Assembly (NCBI GenBank): GCA_965247775.1
Contig: OZ252031.1
Coordinates: 1,860,001-1,924,000, forward strand
Reading direction: 5' to 3'
Source of the DNA: G965247775 sp965247775
GTDB taxonomy: Bacteria > Chloroflexota > Dehalococcoidia > Bin125
Length of the DNA: 64,000 nucleotides
Shown here: positions 24,209-32,167 of the stretch, piece after piece
Layout of the letters: every line of letters begins with the position of its first letter
Position numbering within the stretch: the stretch's first letter is position 1
Program-made: the position numbers and the translations under genes
Notes under the pieces: generated by a model
The model's database searches: none
What the model was told of the DNA's origin: nothing
The model's input: only the letters and a program-made list of their open reading frames with translations

Positions 24209-25228
24209 CTAGGCGCGCCGCCCCGAGAAGGCGGGGAGGACGCCCTGGGCGAAGGCCCGGACGGACTCCAGACGGCGCTCACCGAGCGGGAAGAGGGTGA
24301 AGTTGCGCACGCCGAGGGCGGCCAACGCCTCCACCTTCTCCACCGCGGCCGCGGGCGGCCCGGCGAGCGCGAACTTCTGCACCAGCTCATCGGAGATCAG
24401 TGAGGCCGCGCTTGCGGCCTCCTGGAACTCGCCGCCTTGGTAGCGCCGCCGCACCTCCGCGACCAACTCCGCATCCATGCCGCCCAGTTCGCAGTAGTGG
24501 GGCGCGGTTTGCGGGAACCAGGCCGCGATGGGCCGGGCGGCGGCCAGCGCCCGCTCCCGGTCCGCGTCAACGGCGCCATACATGAAGACCGTCGTGTCGA
24601 TGGGGCCCCCGGGCCGCGCGCTCGCGGCGCGCCCCTTGGCGAGGTGGTCCAGCGCGTATTGGACGCCCTCGGGGAAGAGGCCCGCCAGGGCGATGGCGCT
24701 CTCGGCGATCTCCCCGGCGAGCTGCAGCGTCTTGGGGCCGCTGGCGGCGACCCAGATGGGCGGGGGCTCGGGGGGCGGGAGGTAGAGGTGCGCGCCTTCC
24801 AGGCGATGCTCGCCGATCTGGGCCGTGACCGTCTCTCCCTCTAGGAGTGCGCGGGCGGCGTCGATCATGGCGCGCGTGGCGGCGAGCCGGGCGGGCTGCA
24901 GCCCCAGCACGCCGATGGGGCGGTCCCCCGCGCCGATCCCCAGAATCGTGCGCCCGGGCGCGAGGCCCGCCACCGTGGCGATGCCGTTGATCGTGACGCC
25001 GGGATGACGTGTGCGCGGGTTCGTCACCGCGCTACCGATGTGGATGCGATCCGTGCGCAGCGCAGCCAGGGAGAGGGAGCTGAAGACGTCGCGGGTGTGC
25101 AGCGAGGAGTCGGTCAGCCAGAGATGGCTGAAGCCCAGGGCCTCGACCTCGGCCGCGAGATCGCCGATCCGGCCGGGGGCGTAGACGTCCTGCAACACGA
25201 CGCCGAACTCCAGCGCTGCGGCGGTCAT
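24209..25228 (-). CDS. LLM class F420-dependent oxidoreductase
   Basis: 339 residues from the ATG at 25228. LEFGVVLQDVYAPGRIGDLA, then FSHLWLTDSSLHTRDVFSSL, GRTILGIGAGDRPIG and PPPIWVAASGPKTLQLAGEI are the barrel signatures; the D-x-x-x-x-R-D-V-F motif resembles methylene-H4MPT-reductase-like (Mer) F420 members. It is the last gene of the long minus-strand operon, 40 bases behind the CaiB gene. The open frame upstream of 25228 is antisense noise inside the CaiB gene. Confidence 0.9.
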   Translation of the reverse strand: MTAAALEFGVVLQDVYAPGRIGDLAAEVEALGFSHLWLTDSSLHTRDVFSSLSLAALRTDRIHIGSAVTNPRTRHPGVTINGIATVAGLAPGRTILGIGAGDRPIGVLGLQPARLAATRAMIDAARALLEGETVTAQIGEHRLEGAHLYLPPPEPPPIWVAASGPKTLQLAGEIAESAIALAGLFPEGVQYALDHLAKGRAASARPGGPIDTTVFMYGAVDADRERALAAARPIAAWFPQTAPHYCELGGMDAELVAEVRRRYQGGEFQEAASAASLISDELVQKFALAGPPAAAVEKVEALAALGVRNFTLFPLGERRLESVRAFAQGVLPAFSGRRA

Positions 25229-25268
25229 GAGGTGGCTTCCTTCCCGTCGCGCTGCCGCCGCGGCCGTG

Positions 25269-26501
25269 TCAGCGGCCGGCTCCCGCAGGGTCGCGGCCAG
25301 CGACGCGGATGACGCCCTGTGCTTGCAGGGCTCGCAGGACGTCGGCGTCGTAGCCGATGGCGCGGAGGATGCCGGCGGTGTGTTCGCCCAGCCGCGGGGC
25401 CGCTGCCTCGCGGGCGGGGCTGTCGCTGAGGTGGAGCGGCGTCCCCGTGGTGCGGTAGCGGCCGGCGTTGGGGTGATCGATGGCGGCCACGAGGTCACGA
25501 GCCTGCACCTGGGGGCTGCTGAAGAGGTCGGCCAGGTCGTTGACGGGGCCGCAGGGAACGTTCGCCTCGTCGAGCAGGGCGGTCCACTCGACGGTCGTGC
25601 GCTCGCCAAGGCGGGCTTCGATCAGCGGTGTGAGTTCGTCCTGGTTGCGGACACGATCGGCGTTGCTGCGGAAGCGGTCGTCGGCCTGGAGATCCTCGAG
25701 CCCGACGGCCATGGCGAAACGCCGCCACAGATCCTCGGAGCCGGAGCCGGCGACGACGAGGCTGCCGTCGGCGGTGCGAAAGGCCTGGTAAGGAGCGAAG
25801 CTGGGGCTGGCCGAGCCCATGCGCCGGGGGACGGCGCCGGTGGCGAAGAAGCCGGCGGCAATACTCGTGAGCGAGGCCAGGCTGAAGTCGAGCAGGGAGA
25901 CGTCGACGTGCTGTCCGCGTCCCGTCGTGGTGCGCTGCAGCAGGGCCGCCAGGATCCCGGAGAGCGTCAGCAGCGCCGAGCCAATGTCCAGCACGGGCGC
26001 ACCGACTTTGACCGGCTCGCCGTCGCGGGCGCCGGTGACGCTCATCAGTCCGCCCGTTCCCTGCAGGATCAAGTCGAACGCGCCACGGCGGGCGTCGGGG
26101 CCGGTCTGGCCGTAGCCGCTGACGGAGGCGTAGGCCAGGCGCGGGTTGATCGCCAAGGCGGCGGCGAAGTCCAGGCCGGCGCGCTCCATGGCGCCGGGGC
26201 GAGAGTTCTCGACGAAGACGTCGGCGCACCTGATGAGGCGCCGCAGGATCTCCGCGCCCGCCTCACGGCGAATGTCGAGGGCAAGGCTGCGTTTGTTCAG
26301 ATTCAGGGCGAGGAAGAGCGTGGCCTCCCCACCCAGGAATTGGGGCCCCTGGCGGCGGTAGGCGTCGCCATGGGGGACGGGCTCGACTTTGATCACGTCG
26401 GCGCCCAGCGCGCCGAGGAGACGGGTGCAGTAGGGCCCAGCCACGTACTGGCTGAGATCGAGCACGGTCAGCCCGTCCAGGGCTGCGGGGTCGTCGGCCA
26501 C
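25269..26501 (-). CDS. CaiB/BaiF (family III) CoA transferase
   Basis: 410 residues. Transfers CoA between an acyl-CoA and a free acid. Hallmarks are LDLSQYVAGPYCTRLLGALG, ADVIKVEP, NKRSLALDIR, VFVENSRPGAMERAGLDF and the block GAFDLILQGTGGLMSVTG, where D143 occupies the position of the catalytic aspartate. Co-transcribed with the acyl-CoA mutase gene (20 bases upstream) and the LLM gene. Substrate probably a branched or short-chain acid matching the mutase. Confidence 0.92.
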   Translation of the reverse strand: MADDPAALDGLTVLDLSQYVAGPYCTRLLGALGADVIKVEPVPHGDAYRRQGPQFLGGEATLFLALNLNKRSLALDIRREAGAEILRRLIRCADVFVENSRPGAMERAGLDFAAALAINPRLAYASVSGYGQTGPDARRGAFDLILQGTGGLMSVTGARDGEPVKVGAPVLDIGSALLTLSGILAALLQRTTTGRGQHVDVSLLDFSLASLTSIAAGFFATGAVPRRMGSASPSFAPYQAFRTADGSLVVAGSGSEDLWRRFAMAVGLEDLQADDRFRSNADRVRNQDELTPLIEARLGERTTVEWTALLDEANVPCGPVNDLADLFSSPQVQARDLVAAIDHPNAGRYRTTGTPLHLSDSPAREAAAPRLGEHTAGILRAIGYDADVLRALQAQGVIRVAGRDPAGAGR

Positions 26502-26520
26502 GGCTGCCGCCCCGCCCGGC

Positions 26521-28177
26521 TCAGAACTGGATGGCGCGGTACTCGCCGAAGACCCCGCGCAGCGCGTCCGCCATCTCGCCCGTGGTTGCGCCGGCGCGAA
26601 CCGCGTCCAGCAGCGCCGGCATGACGTTGCGCGAGGCGGCGGCGTCCTGCGAGATCCGCTCCAGCCCGCCTCCCACCGCCGCCTCGTCGCGCGCCCGCCG
26701 CCACGCCTCCAGGCGCTGGATCTGCTGGGCCCGGGCGGCGGGGTCGAGATGGAAAACCTCGTATTCGCCCGGCCCCACGCCGTTCGGGTCGACGTGGCTG
26801 TTGAGACCGACGCGGGGCCGCGCGCCGCTCTCCAGGTCGCGCTGCTGGCGGTAGGCGTTCTCGGCGATCATGGCCTGAGGCTCGCCCCGTTCGAGGGCGG
26901 CCACGTAGCCGCCGCTGTCCTCGAAGCGCCGTACGATCTCGCGCGCCCGCTGCTCCACCTCCGCGGTCAGCGACTTGACCATCCAGGAACCGCCCAGCGG
27001 GTCGATCGCCTGCGTCACGCCGGACTCCTCCGCCACGACCTGCTGCGTGCGGATCGCCAGGCGGACGGCTTCCTCGCTGGGGATACCGAGGGCTTCGTCG
27101 TAGCCCATGACGTGGATGGACTGGGCGCCGCCGAGCGCCGCGGCGAGGCACTGGATCGTGTTGCGGACGACGTTGGTGAGCGGCTCCTGCGCCGTCAGTG
27201 TCTGGCCGCTGCAGCCGGAGAATGAAGCGCAGGGCACGGGCGCGCGGGTTGCTGCTCTGCCAACGCTCCTCGACGAGGCCCGCCCAGAGGCGGCGGGCGG
27301 CGCGCAGCTTGGCGACCTCCTCGAAGAGGTCCAGCGTGGTAGCGAAGTGGAAGCTGAGGCGGGGAGCGAAGCTGTCGAACTCGAGGCCGCGGGCGAGGAA
27401 GGCGTCGACGTAGGTGACGGCGGCGGCCATCGTGAAGGCCAGCTCCTGCACGGCGGTGCAGCCGGCTTCACGGGCGTGGTAGCCGGTGATGCTGATGGGG
27501 TTGAGGCGCGGCGCCTCGCGCGAGGCGAACTCCACCACGTCGCAGGTGACCTGCAGAGATGGGGCGGGCGCGAAGATGTAGGTACCCCGCGCGAGCAATT
27601 CCTTTAGGACGTCGTTCTGGAGGGTGCCGCTCAGGTCGGTCCAGGGGACGCCGTTGCGCTCCGCGGTGACGAGGTAGTAGGCGAGGATGATCGGAGCAGT
27701 AGCGTTGATCGTGAAGTTGACGCTGAGCTGGTCCAGCGGCAGGTCACGGAAGAGCCGCTCCATGTCGCCGGCATGGTCGATCGCCACGCCCACCTGCCCC
27801 ACCTCGGGGTAGGCCAGCGGATGGTCGGAGTCGTAGCCGATCTGGGTGGGCAGGTCGAACGCGACGCTCAAGGCCGTCTGCCCCTGGTCGAGCAGGTAGC
27901 GATAGCGCGCGTTCGACTCCTCGGCCGTGGCGAAGCCGGCGTACTGGCGGATGCTCCAGGGCTGGCCGCGATGCATGGTGGGGTAGGGGCCGCGGGTGAA
28001 GGGCGGCGCGCCCGGCACGCCCAGATCCTGGGCATAGCGCTCGGCGGGCCAATCCCGCGGCGTGTAAAGGGGCCGCACGGGAATGCCCGATTCAGTCTCA
28101 GCCGGGGCGAGAGCGGCGACGGCGGGATCGGCGGCCCAGGCGTCGAGTAGGGTCCCGAGCGGATCGGTGTCGTTCAC
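26521..28177 (-). CDS. acyl-CoA mutase large subunit (methylmalonyl-CoA mutase family), one frameshift
   Basis: B12-dependent mutase large (alpha) chain without the cobalamin domain, about 550 residues. IRQYAGFATAEESNARYRYL, then SVAFDLPTQIGYDSDHP and NFTINATAPIILAYYL, are family blocks. One extra base near 27217-27227 shifts the frame: LRFI is followed in the next frame by SGCSGQTLTAQEP, which then runs intact to the TGA at 26521. By motif comparison from memory, the Tyr that contacts the methylmalonyl carboxylate is kept (RQYAGF), but the Arg of PSxRI is Gln (PSLQVT), as in isobutyryl- or hydroxyisobutyryl-CoA mutases. The small B12-binding subunit is not in the window. Confidence 0.82.
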
Positions 28178-28213
28178 CTGTGCCTTCCTCCCTGGCGCGG
28201 CGGGCGCACGGGA

Positions 28214-29422
28214 TCAGCCCTCTTCGCCGCCGGCCCCCGCTAAGGCCAGTGCGCTCCAGGCAGCGTAGACGCGCGTGGCCTCGTGGATGTCGGCCAGGTC
28301 CAGGTACTCGTTGGGCATGTAGACGGGCTCGCGGCCGGGTCCGTAGATGACGGTGGGGACGTCACGGCCGAAGCTCGCGGTGTCGCCCAGCCAAGAGGCC
28401 GCGCGTGGTTCGCGGCTCTCGCCCGTGACCTCCTCGATGGCGCGATGGATGAGGTGGTAGACGGGGGAGTCGGCGCCGATCAGGTACGGGGACTTCACGT
28501 CGGCCACCTCGAGCCGGGCCCGGAACTCGGGGTCCCGCTCCTCCAGGCGCTGCAAGGCAGCCTCGATCACGCCCTGTGTCTCCTCCAGGCTGACGCCGGG
28601 CTGGGGGCGGGTGTCGATGCGGATGGTGCACTCGTCAGGGATCATGGAGGGGCCGCCCGGCGGCAGTCCCCCATAGATGCGCCCGCAGACCATGTAGAGC
28701 TCCGGACCAAAGAGATCCCGCGTCTGGGCGGGGATCTCCGGCATGTAGGCGATGGGGTCGATCTCCTGCACCACGGCGGCCGCCTGGGCGATGGCGTTGA
28801 TGGCCTGGTGCTTGAGGTAGGTGTGGGCGGAGCGGCCGATCGTGGTGACGTCGAAGTAGTAGCGGCCGCGGTGGCCAACGAAGATCTGGAGGTCGCTGAG
28901 TTCGCCCAGAAGGGCCATGTCCGCTCTGACGTCCTTGAAGAAGTGGATGGAGCCCTGCTGCTGGCCCATGTGGTCACAGACGCTGGCGTTGTAGAGCGTG
29001 CCGCCTACATCCAGCCCGGCGTCCATGACGGCCTTGAGGGCGACGATCTGGGCCACGCAAGCGGCCTTCATGTCCATGATGCCGTGGCCGTAGAGGCGCT
29101 CCCCCTCGCGCTGGCCGCCGAAGGGCTCGCGCTCCCAGCCCACGCTGACGGGCTTCGTATCGATGTGGCCGGTGAGGACCACGGTGCGACCAGGGCGGCC
29201 GGTTTCGTAGCGGCCGACGGCGTTGAAGCGATCCGGGAGAACCTCCTGCAACTCGGTGTGGGGGACGGCCAGCTCCTGCATGGTGCGGTGCAGAAAGCGC
29301 GCGCCGTCGCCTTCCTCGCCGAGCACGGTGGGGATGCGGACGAACTGCTGGGTCAGGTCGACGGCGAGGTCCACATCGACCTGGTCGATGACGGCGCGGA
29401 CTACGTCGCTGGAAGCGTTCAT
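28214..29422 (-). CDS. M20-family peptidase/deacylase-like protein with altered active site
   Basis: 402 residues with the ArgE/DapE/YlmB architecture. H86-x-D88 in TGHIDTKP and D117 in HGIMDMKA are present, as is Glu in LGELSD. The usual DEE catalytic block reads CDHMGQQQG (EE replaced by H151-M152), and the C-terminal metal-ligand region AHxPNEY reads VYMPNEY. The normal di-zinc chemistry is therefore doubtful. It overlaps the GntR gene (ATGA) and precedes the mutase by 36 bases. YlmB, a thiamine-pyrimidine deformylase, belongs to this family, which is of interest beside a TenA-like gene. Confidence 0.88.
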   Translation of the reverse strand: MNASSDVVRAVIDQVDVDLAVDLTQQFVRIPTVLGEEGDGARFLHRTMQELAVPHTELQEVLPDRFNAVGRYETGRPGRTVVLTGHIDTKPVSVGWEREPFGGQREGERLYGHGIMDMKAACVAQIVALKAVMDAGLDVGGTLYNASVCDHMGQQQGSIHFFKDVRADMALLGELSDLQIFVGHRGRYYFDVTTIGRSAHTYLKHQAINAIAQAAAVVQEIDPIAYMPEIPAQTRDLFGPELYMVCGRIYGGLPPGGPSMIPDECTIRIDTRPQPGVSLEETQGVIEAALQRLEERDPEFRARLEVADVKSPYLIGADSPVYHLIHRAIEEVTGESREPRAASWLGDTASFGRDVPTVIYGPGREPVYMPNEYLDLADIHEATRVYAAWSALALAGAGGEEG

Positions 29423-30144
29423 ACGCCGTCCGCTCCGGCGCCACCGCCGCGTTCCGCCTCTAGGCGCGCGAGGGCGACGGCGGCTTGGCTGGCGTAGGCC
29501 TCCATGAGGCCCTGCAGGTGGGTGTGGCAGGCGGCCTCGGCTGCGGCGACATCGGCGGCCTCAATGGCCTCGACGATGCCGAGGTGCTCGCGGCCGGAGG
29601 CGTCGACGCGGCCGGCGATGTGGCCGGTGATGTTGCGGATGCGGGCCATCTGGCCGGAGAAGCTTCGGTACATGGCCGTCAGGCGGGCGTTGCCGACGCG
29701 CCGGATCAGGACCGCGTGGAACTCCCGGATCGCTTCGGTGGCGTCATCCACCTCGCCGCGCTGCATCGAGGCGCCGGCGTGATCGATCAGGGCGCGGAGG
29801 TCCCGCGTGGCTTCGACTGGGACCCGCTCGATCCAGAGGCGCACGGCGAGCCCTTCGAGACCGCGCCGGGCCTCCAGGATCTCACGCACGTCGCGGACGG
29901 AGACGGGACGCACGTAGGTGCCTTTGAAGGGGATCGTCTCCACCAGCCCCTCGGCGTCCAGCCGGTCCAGGGCGGAGCGCACCGGTGTTTTGCTGATGCC
30001 GAGTTCGCTCGCGATGGCGGACTCCATGCAGGCGTCGCCCGGCTTGAGGGCCATGCTGGTGATGGCGCTCTTGATCGCCGTGTAGGCGTCGTCCTTGAGA
30101 TACCGCTGCGAGAGCTTGCCCAAGCCGGGCCGTCGTTCGCTCAC
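29419..30144 (-). CDS. GntR-family transcriptional regulator (FadR/FCD type)
   Basis: 241 residues. The N-terminal winged helix (DDAYTAIKSAITSMALKPGD ... IASELGISKTPVRSALDRLD) is followed by an all-helical FCD ligand domain, with FHAVLIRRV, REHLGIVEAI and ACHTHLQ placing the usual metal-binding histidines. Such regulators sense a pathway metabolite, often a carboxylate, and control the adjacent catabolic operon. Its stop overlaps the start of the M20 gene, so it is expressed with the pathway. A 13-bp palindrome in the ADH/TenA intergenic region is a candidate site. Confidence 0.92.
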   Translation of the reverse strand: MSERRPGLGKLSQRYLKDDAYTAIKSAITSMALKPGDACMESAIASELGISKTPVRSALDRLDAEGLVETIPFKGTYVRPVSVRDVREILEARRGLEGLAVRLWIERVPVEATRDLRALIDHAGASMQRGEVDDATEAIREFHAVLIRRVGNARLTAMYRSFSGQMARIRNITGHIAGRVDASGREHLGIVEAIEAADVAAAEAACHTHLQGLMEAYASQAAVALARLEAERGGGAGADGV

Positions 30145-30220
30145 CTGGTGCCACTCCTCTCGCCGCTCCGCCGCAGGCGCGCGCTGGCTCGCGTGGCGCC
30201 GAGGTCGCGCGGCGCCGCCA

Positions 30221-31246
30221 CTAGTCGAACACGATCACGTTGCGCCCGCGCACCTCGCGATCGCGCAGGCGCGTGAGGGCGGTGGGCAACTCGTCCAGCC
30301 GGTAGCGGGTGTCGATCACCGCGTCCAGGCGGCCCTCGGCGGCGAGCTGCAACGCCGTCTCCAGGTCCCGCTTGGCCGCGGCGACCGACGAGAAGATACG
30401 CCGCTCGCCCAGGATCAGGTCGATCGGGCTGAGCTGGATCTCCTCGTCGGTGTAGCCGATCGAGACGAAGGTCCCGCTCTTGACGAGTGATCGCACGCCG
30501 GCCGTCATGGTGCGGGTGGTACCCACGAGCTCGAAATAGGCGTCGGCGCCGCGGCCGTTGGTGACGTCACGGACGCGGTCGGGCAGGGCGTCGTAGCCCT
30601 CGGCGTCGGGGATCAGGATGGTGTGGGCGGCGCCCGCCTCGCGGGCCAAGGCCAGCTTCTCCTCGGCGTCGCCGACGGCGATGGCGCTGCCGCCCGCCAG
30701 CCGGATGGTCTGCAGGACCATGAGCCCCACCCCGCCCATGCCGTTGACGACGGCGCTGTCGCCCAGGCCGATCCCGGCCATACGGGCGGCGTGCACGGCG
30801 GTCATGCCGCTGCAGGCGAGCACGGCGGCGGTCTCGAAGGGGACGCTGTCCGCAACGGGGAGGAGGTTATCGACGGGCACGGCGAGCAGCTCCGCGAAGC
30901 CGCCGTCAACGTTGAAGCCGATCTGCCCGGCGGGGGCGTCGCAGAGTTCTTCCCGGCTGCTGCGGCAGAACTCGCAGCGACCGCAGCCGATCATGTTGTA
31001 GATGGCGACGCGGTCGCCGGCCGCGACGGCGGCGCCGGCGGGCGCCGACTCCACCACGCCGGCGGATTCGTGGCCCATGATGAACGGGTAGCGGCTGGGC
31101 GTGAGGAGGCCGTCCTGGAAGTGCAGCTCGGTGCCGCAAACGCCGGCCGCGGCGATGCGCACTACGGCCGCGTCGCCGTCCGGGCTCGGGTCCGGCGCCG
31201 TGCCGATCGAGACGGAGCCGTCCTGCGCCAGGAGCGCCGCTCGCAT
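30221..31246 (-). CDS. Zn-dependent alcohol dehydrogenase (MDR family)
   Basis: 341 residues from the ATG at 31246. Catalytic zinc: GVCGTE, GHESAG and the mid-chain cysteine LACSGMTAVHA; structural zinc: CGRCEFCRSSREELC, complete here, unlike the ADH at 15908. The Rossmann motif is GMGGVGLMVLQ. It probably oxidises an alcohol intermediate of the operon's pathway. It is the first gene of the 24-31 kb minus-strand operon, 76 bases ahead of the GntR gene, and is divergent from the TenA-like gene. Confidence 0.92.
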   Translation of the reverse strand: MRAALLAQDGSVSIGTAPDPSPDGDAAVVRIAAAGVCGTELHFQDGLLTPSRYPFIMGHESAGVVESAPAGAAVAAGDRVAIYNMIGCGRCEFCRSSREELCDAPAGQIGFNVDGGFAELLAVPVDNLLPVADSVPFETAAVLACSGMTAVHAARMAGIGLGDSAVVNGMGGVGLMVLQTIRLAGGSAIAVGDAEEKLALAREAGAAHTILIPDAEGYDALPDRVRDVTNGRGADAYFELVGTTRTMTAGVRSLVKSGTFVSIGYTDEEIQLSPIDLILGERRIFSSVAAAKRDLETALQLAAEGRLDAVIDTRYRLDELPTALTRLRDREVRGRNVIVFD

Positions 31247-31344
31247 GGGTCCGCCTTCCAGGGCCGCGGGCGAGCGCCACATCGGGGGCGTCCGCTATGG
31301 TTCGCGCGCTCCCTGCGGTTCGACCGCCTCCGCGCCAACCCGAG

Positions 31345-31357
31345 CGTACCCGGTACG
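31345..31357. promoter_or_regulatory. 13-bp palindrome between the ADH and TenA-like genes
   Basis: CGTACC-C-GGTACG is a perfect inverted repeat in the 221-base divergent intergenic region, next to the short AT-rich stretch GAAACATCTAAGATCT. GntR/FCD regulators bind short palindromes of this size, so it is a candidate operator for the regulator encoded at 29419-30144. Confidence 0.4.
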
Positions 31358-31467
31358 AAACATCTAAGATCTCGGTCGAGAGGCTAGCAACGGCGCTCTC
31401 GCGGCGTCAAGGAAGCCGCCTTGGGGGCGCAGGCCGGGAGCGGGCGCCGCTGAAAGGAGCGGAGCGC

Positions 31468-32118
31468 ATGGCCTCCGCCTGGTCCGAGGAAGCGCACGAT
31501 CGCGCCGCGCCGATCTGGGCACGCATCTGGGAGCACCCGTTCCTGCGAGAGATCCGGGAGGGGAGCTTGCCCGACGCACGGCTGCTCTTCTATTTCGAGC
31601 AGAACACGAAGTTCATCGAGACGGCGGTGCGCTGCCGCTCGATCGCCGCGGCGAAGTCCAGCGACCGGGAGACGCTGGCCTTCTTCACGGTGCGCACGGG
31701 CGAACTGATGGAGGAACTCGAGCATCAGCGGCAGATGCTGCGCGATCTGGGGGGCAACCCGGACGCGCCGATCGCGCCCACCTGCCACGCCTACACCAAC
31801 CATCTGCAGGTCGTGTCCTGGAGCCGGCCACCCGGCTGGTACATCGGCACCTTTCTGCCCTGCCCCTGGACCTACGACATCCTGGGCACCCAGTTCGATG
31901 GGACGCTCGCGCATCCGCTGCACAGCAAGTGGTGGTCGTTCTACGGGAGCGAGGCGCACAAGCTGCTGGCGCAGCGCTACCGCGAGTTCGCCGACGAGGC
32001 GGCGTCGCACTTTTCGCCCACGGACCGGGAGCTGATGATCCAGGACTTCGTCAACAACAGTCGCTACGAGCTGCGCTTCTGGGACATGGCCTACAACCAG
32101 GAGACCTGGGAGGTCTAA
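31468..32118 (+). CDS. TenA-like (thiaminase II family) protein
   Basis: 216 residues from the ATG at 31468, which has AAAGGAG upstream. All-helical TenA fold: HPFLREIREGSLPDARLLFY, then the Cys132 block TFLPCPWTYDILG (the TenA nucleophile position) and the C-terminal SRYELRFWDMAYNQETWEV. The aspartate that normally binds the aminopyrimidine (LIQDY in TenA) reads FEQN46 here, an Asp-to-Asn change. True TenA hydrolyses aminomethyl- to hydroxymethyl-pyrimidine; this one may bind another ring. It is divergent from the ADH operon. Confidence 0.87.
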   Translation: MASAWSEEAHDRAAPIWARIWEHPFLREIREGSLPDARLLFYFEQNTKFIETAVRCRSIAAAKSSDRETLAFFTVRTGELMEELEHQRQMLRDLGGNPDAPIAPTCHAYTNHLQVVSWSRPPGWYIGTFLPCPWTYDILGTQFDGTLAHPLHSKWWSFYGSEAHKLLAQRYREFADEAASHFSPTDRELMIQDFVNNSRYELRFWDMAYNQETWEV

Positions 32119-32127
32119 GGCGAACTA

Positions 32128-32154
32128 GAGACCCGGGAACGTGGCCCGCGTCTC
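32128..32154. terminator. hairpin between the convergent TenA-like and MBL genes
   Basis: GAGAC-C-CGGG and CCCG-C-GTCTC pair with one mismatch around a 7-base loop, giving nine base pairs between two convergent stops. It may terminate transcription in both directions. No T-run is visible. Confidence 0.45.
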
Positions 32155-32167
32155 CGGCGATGGCGCT

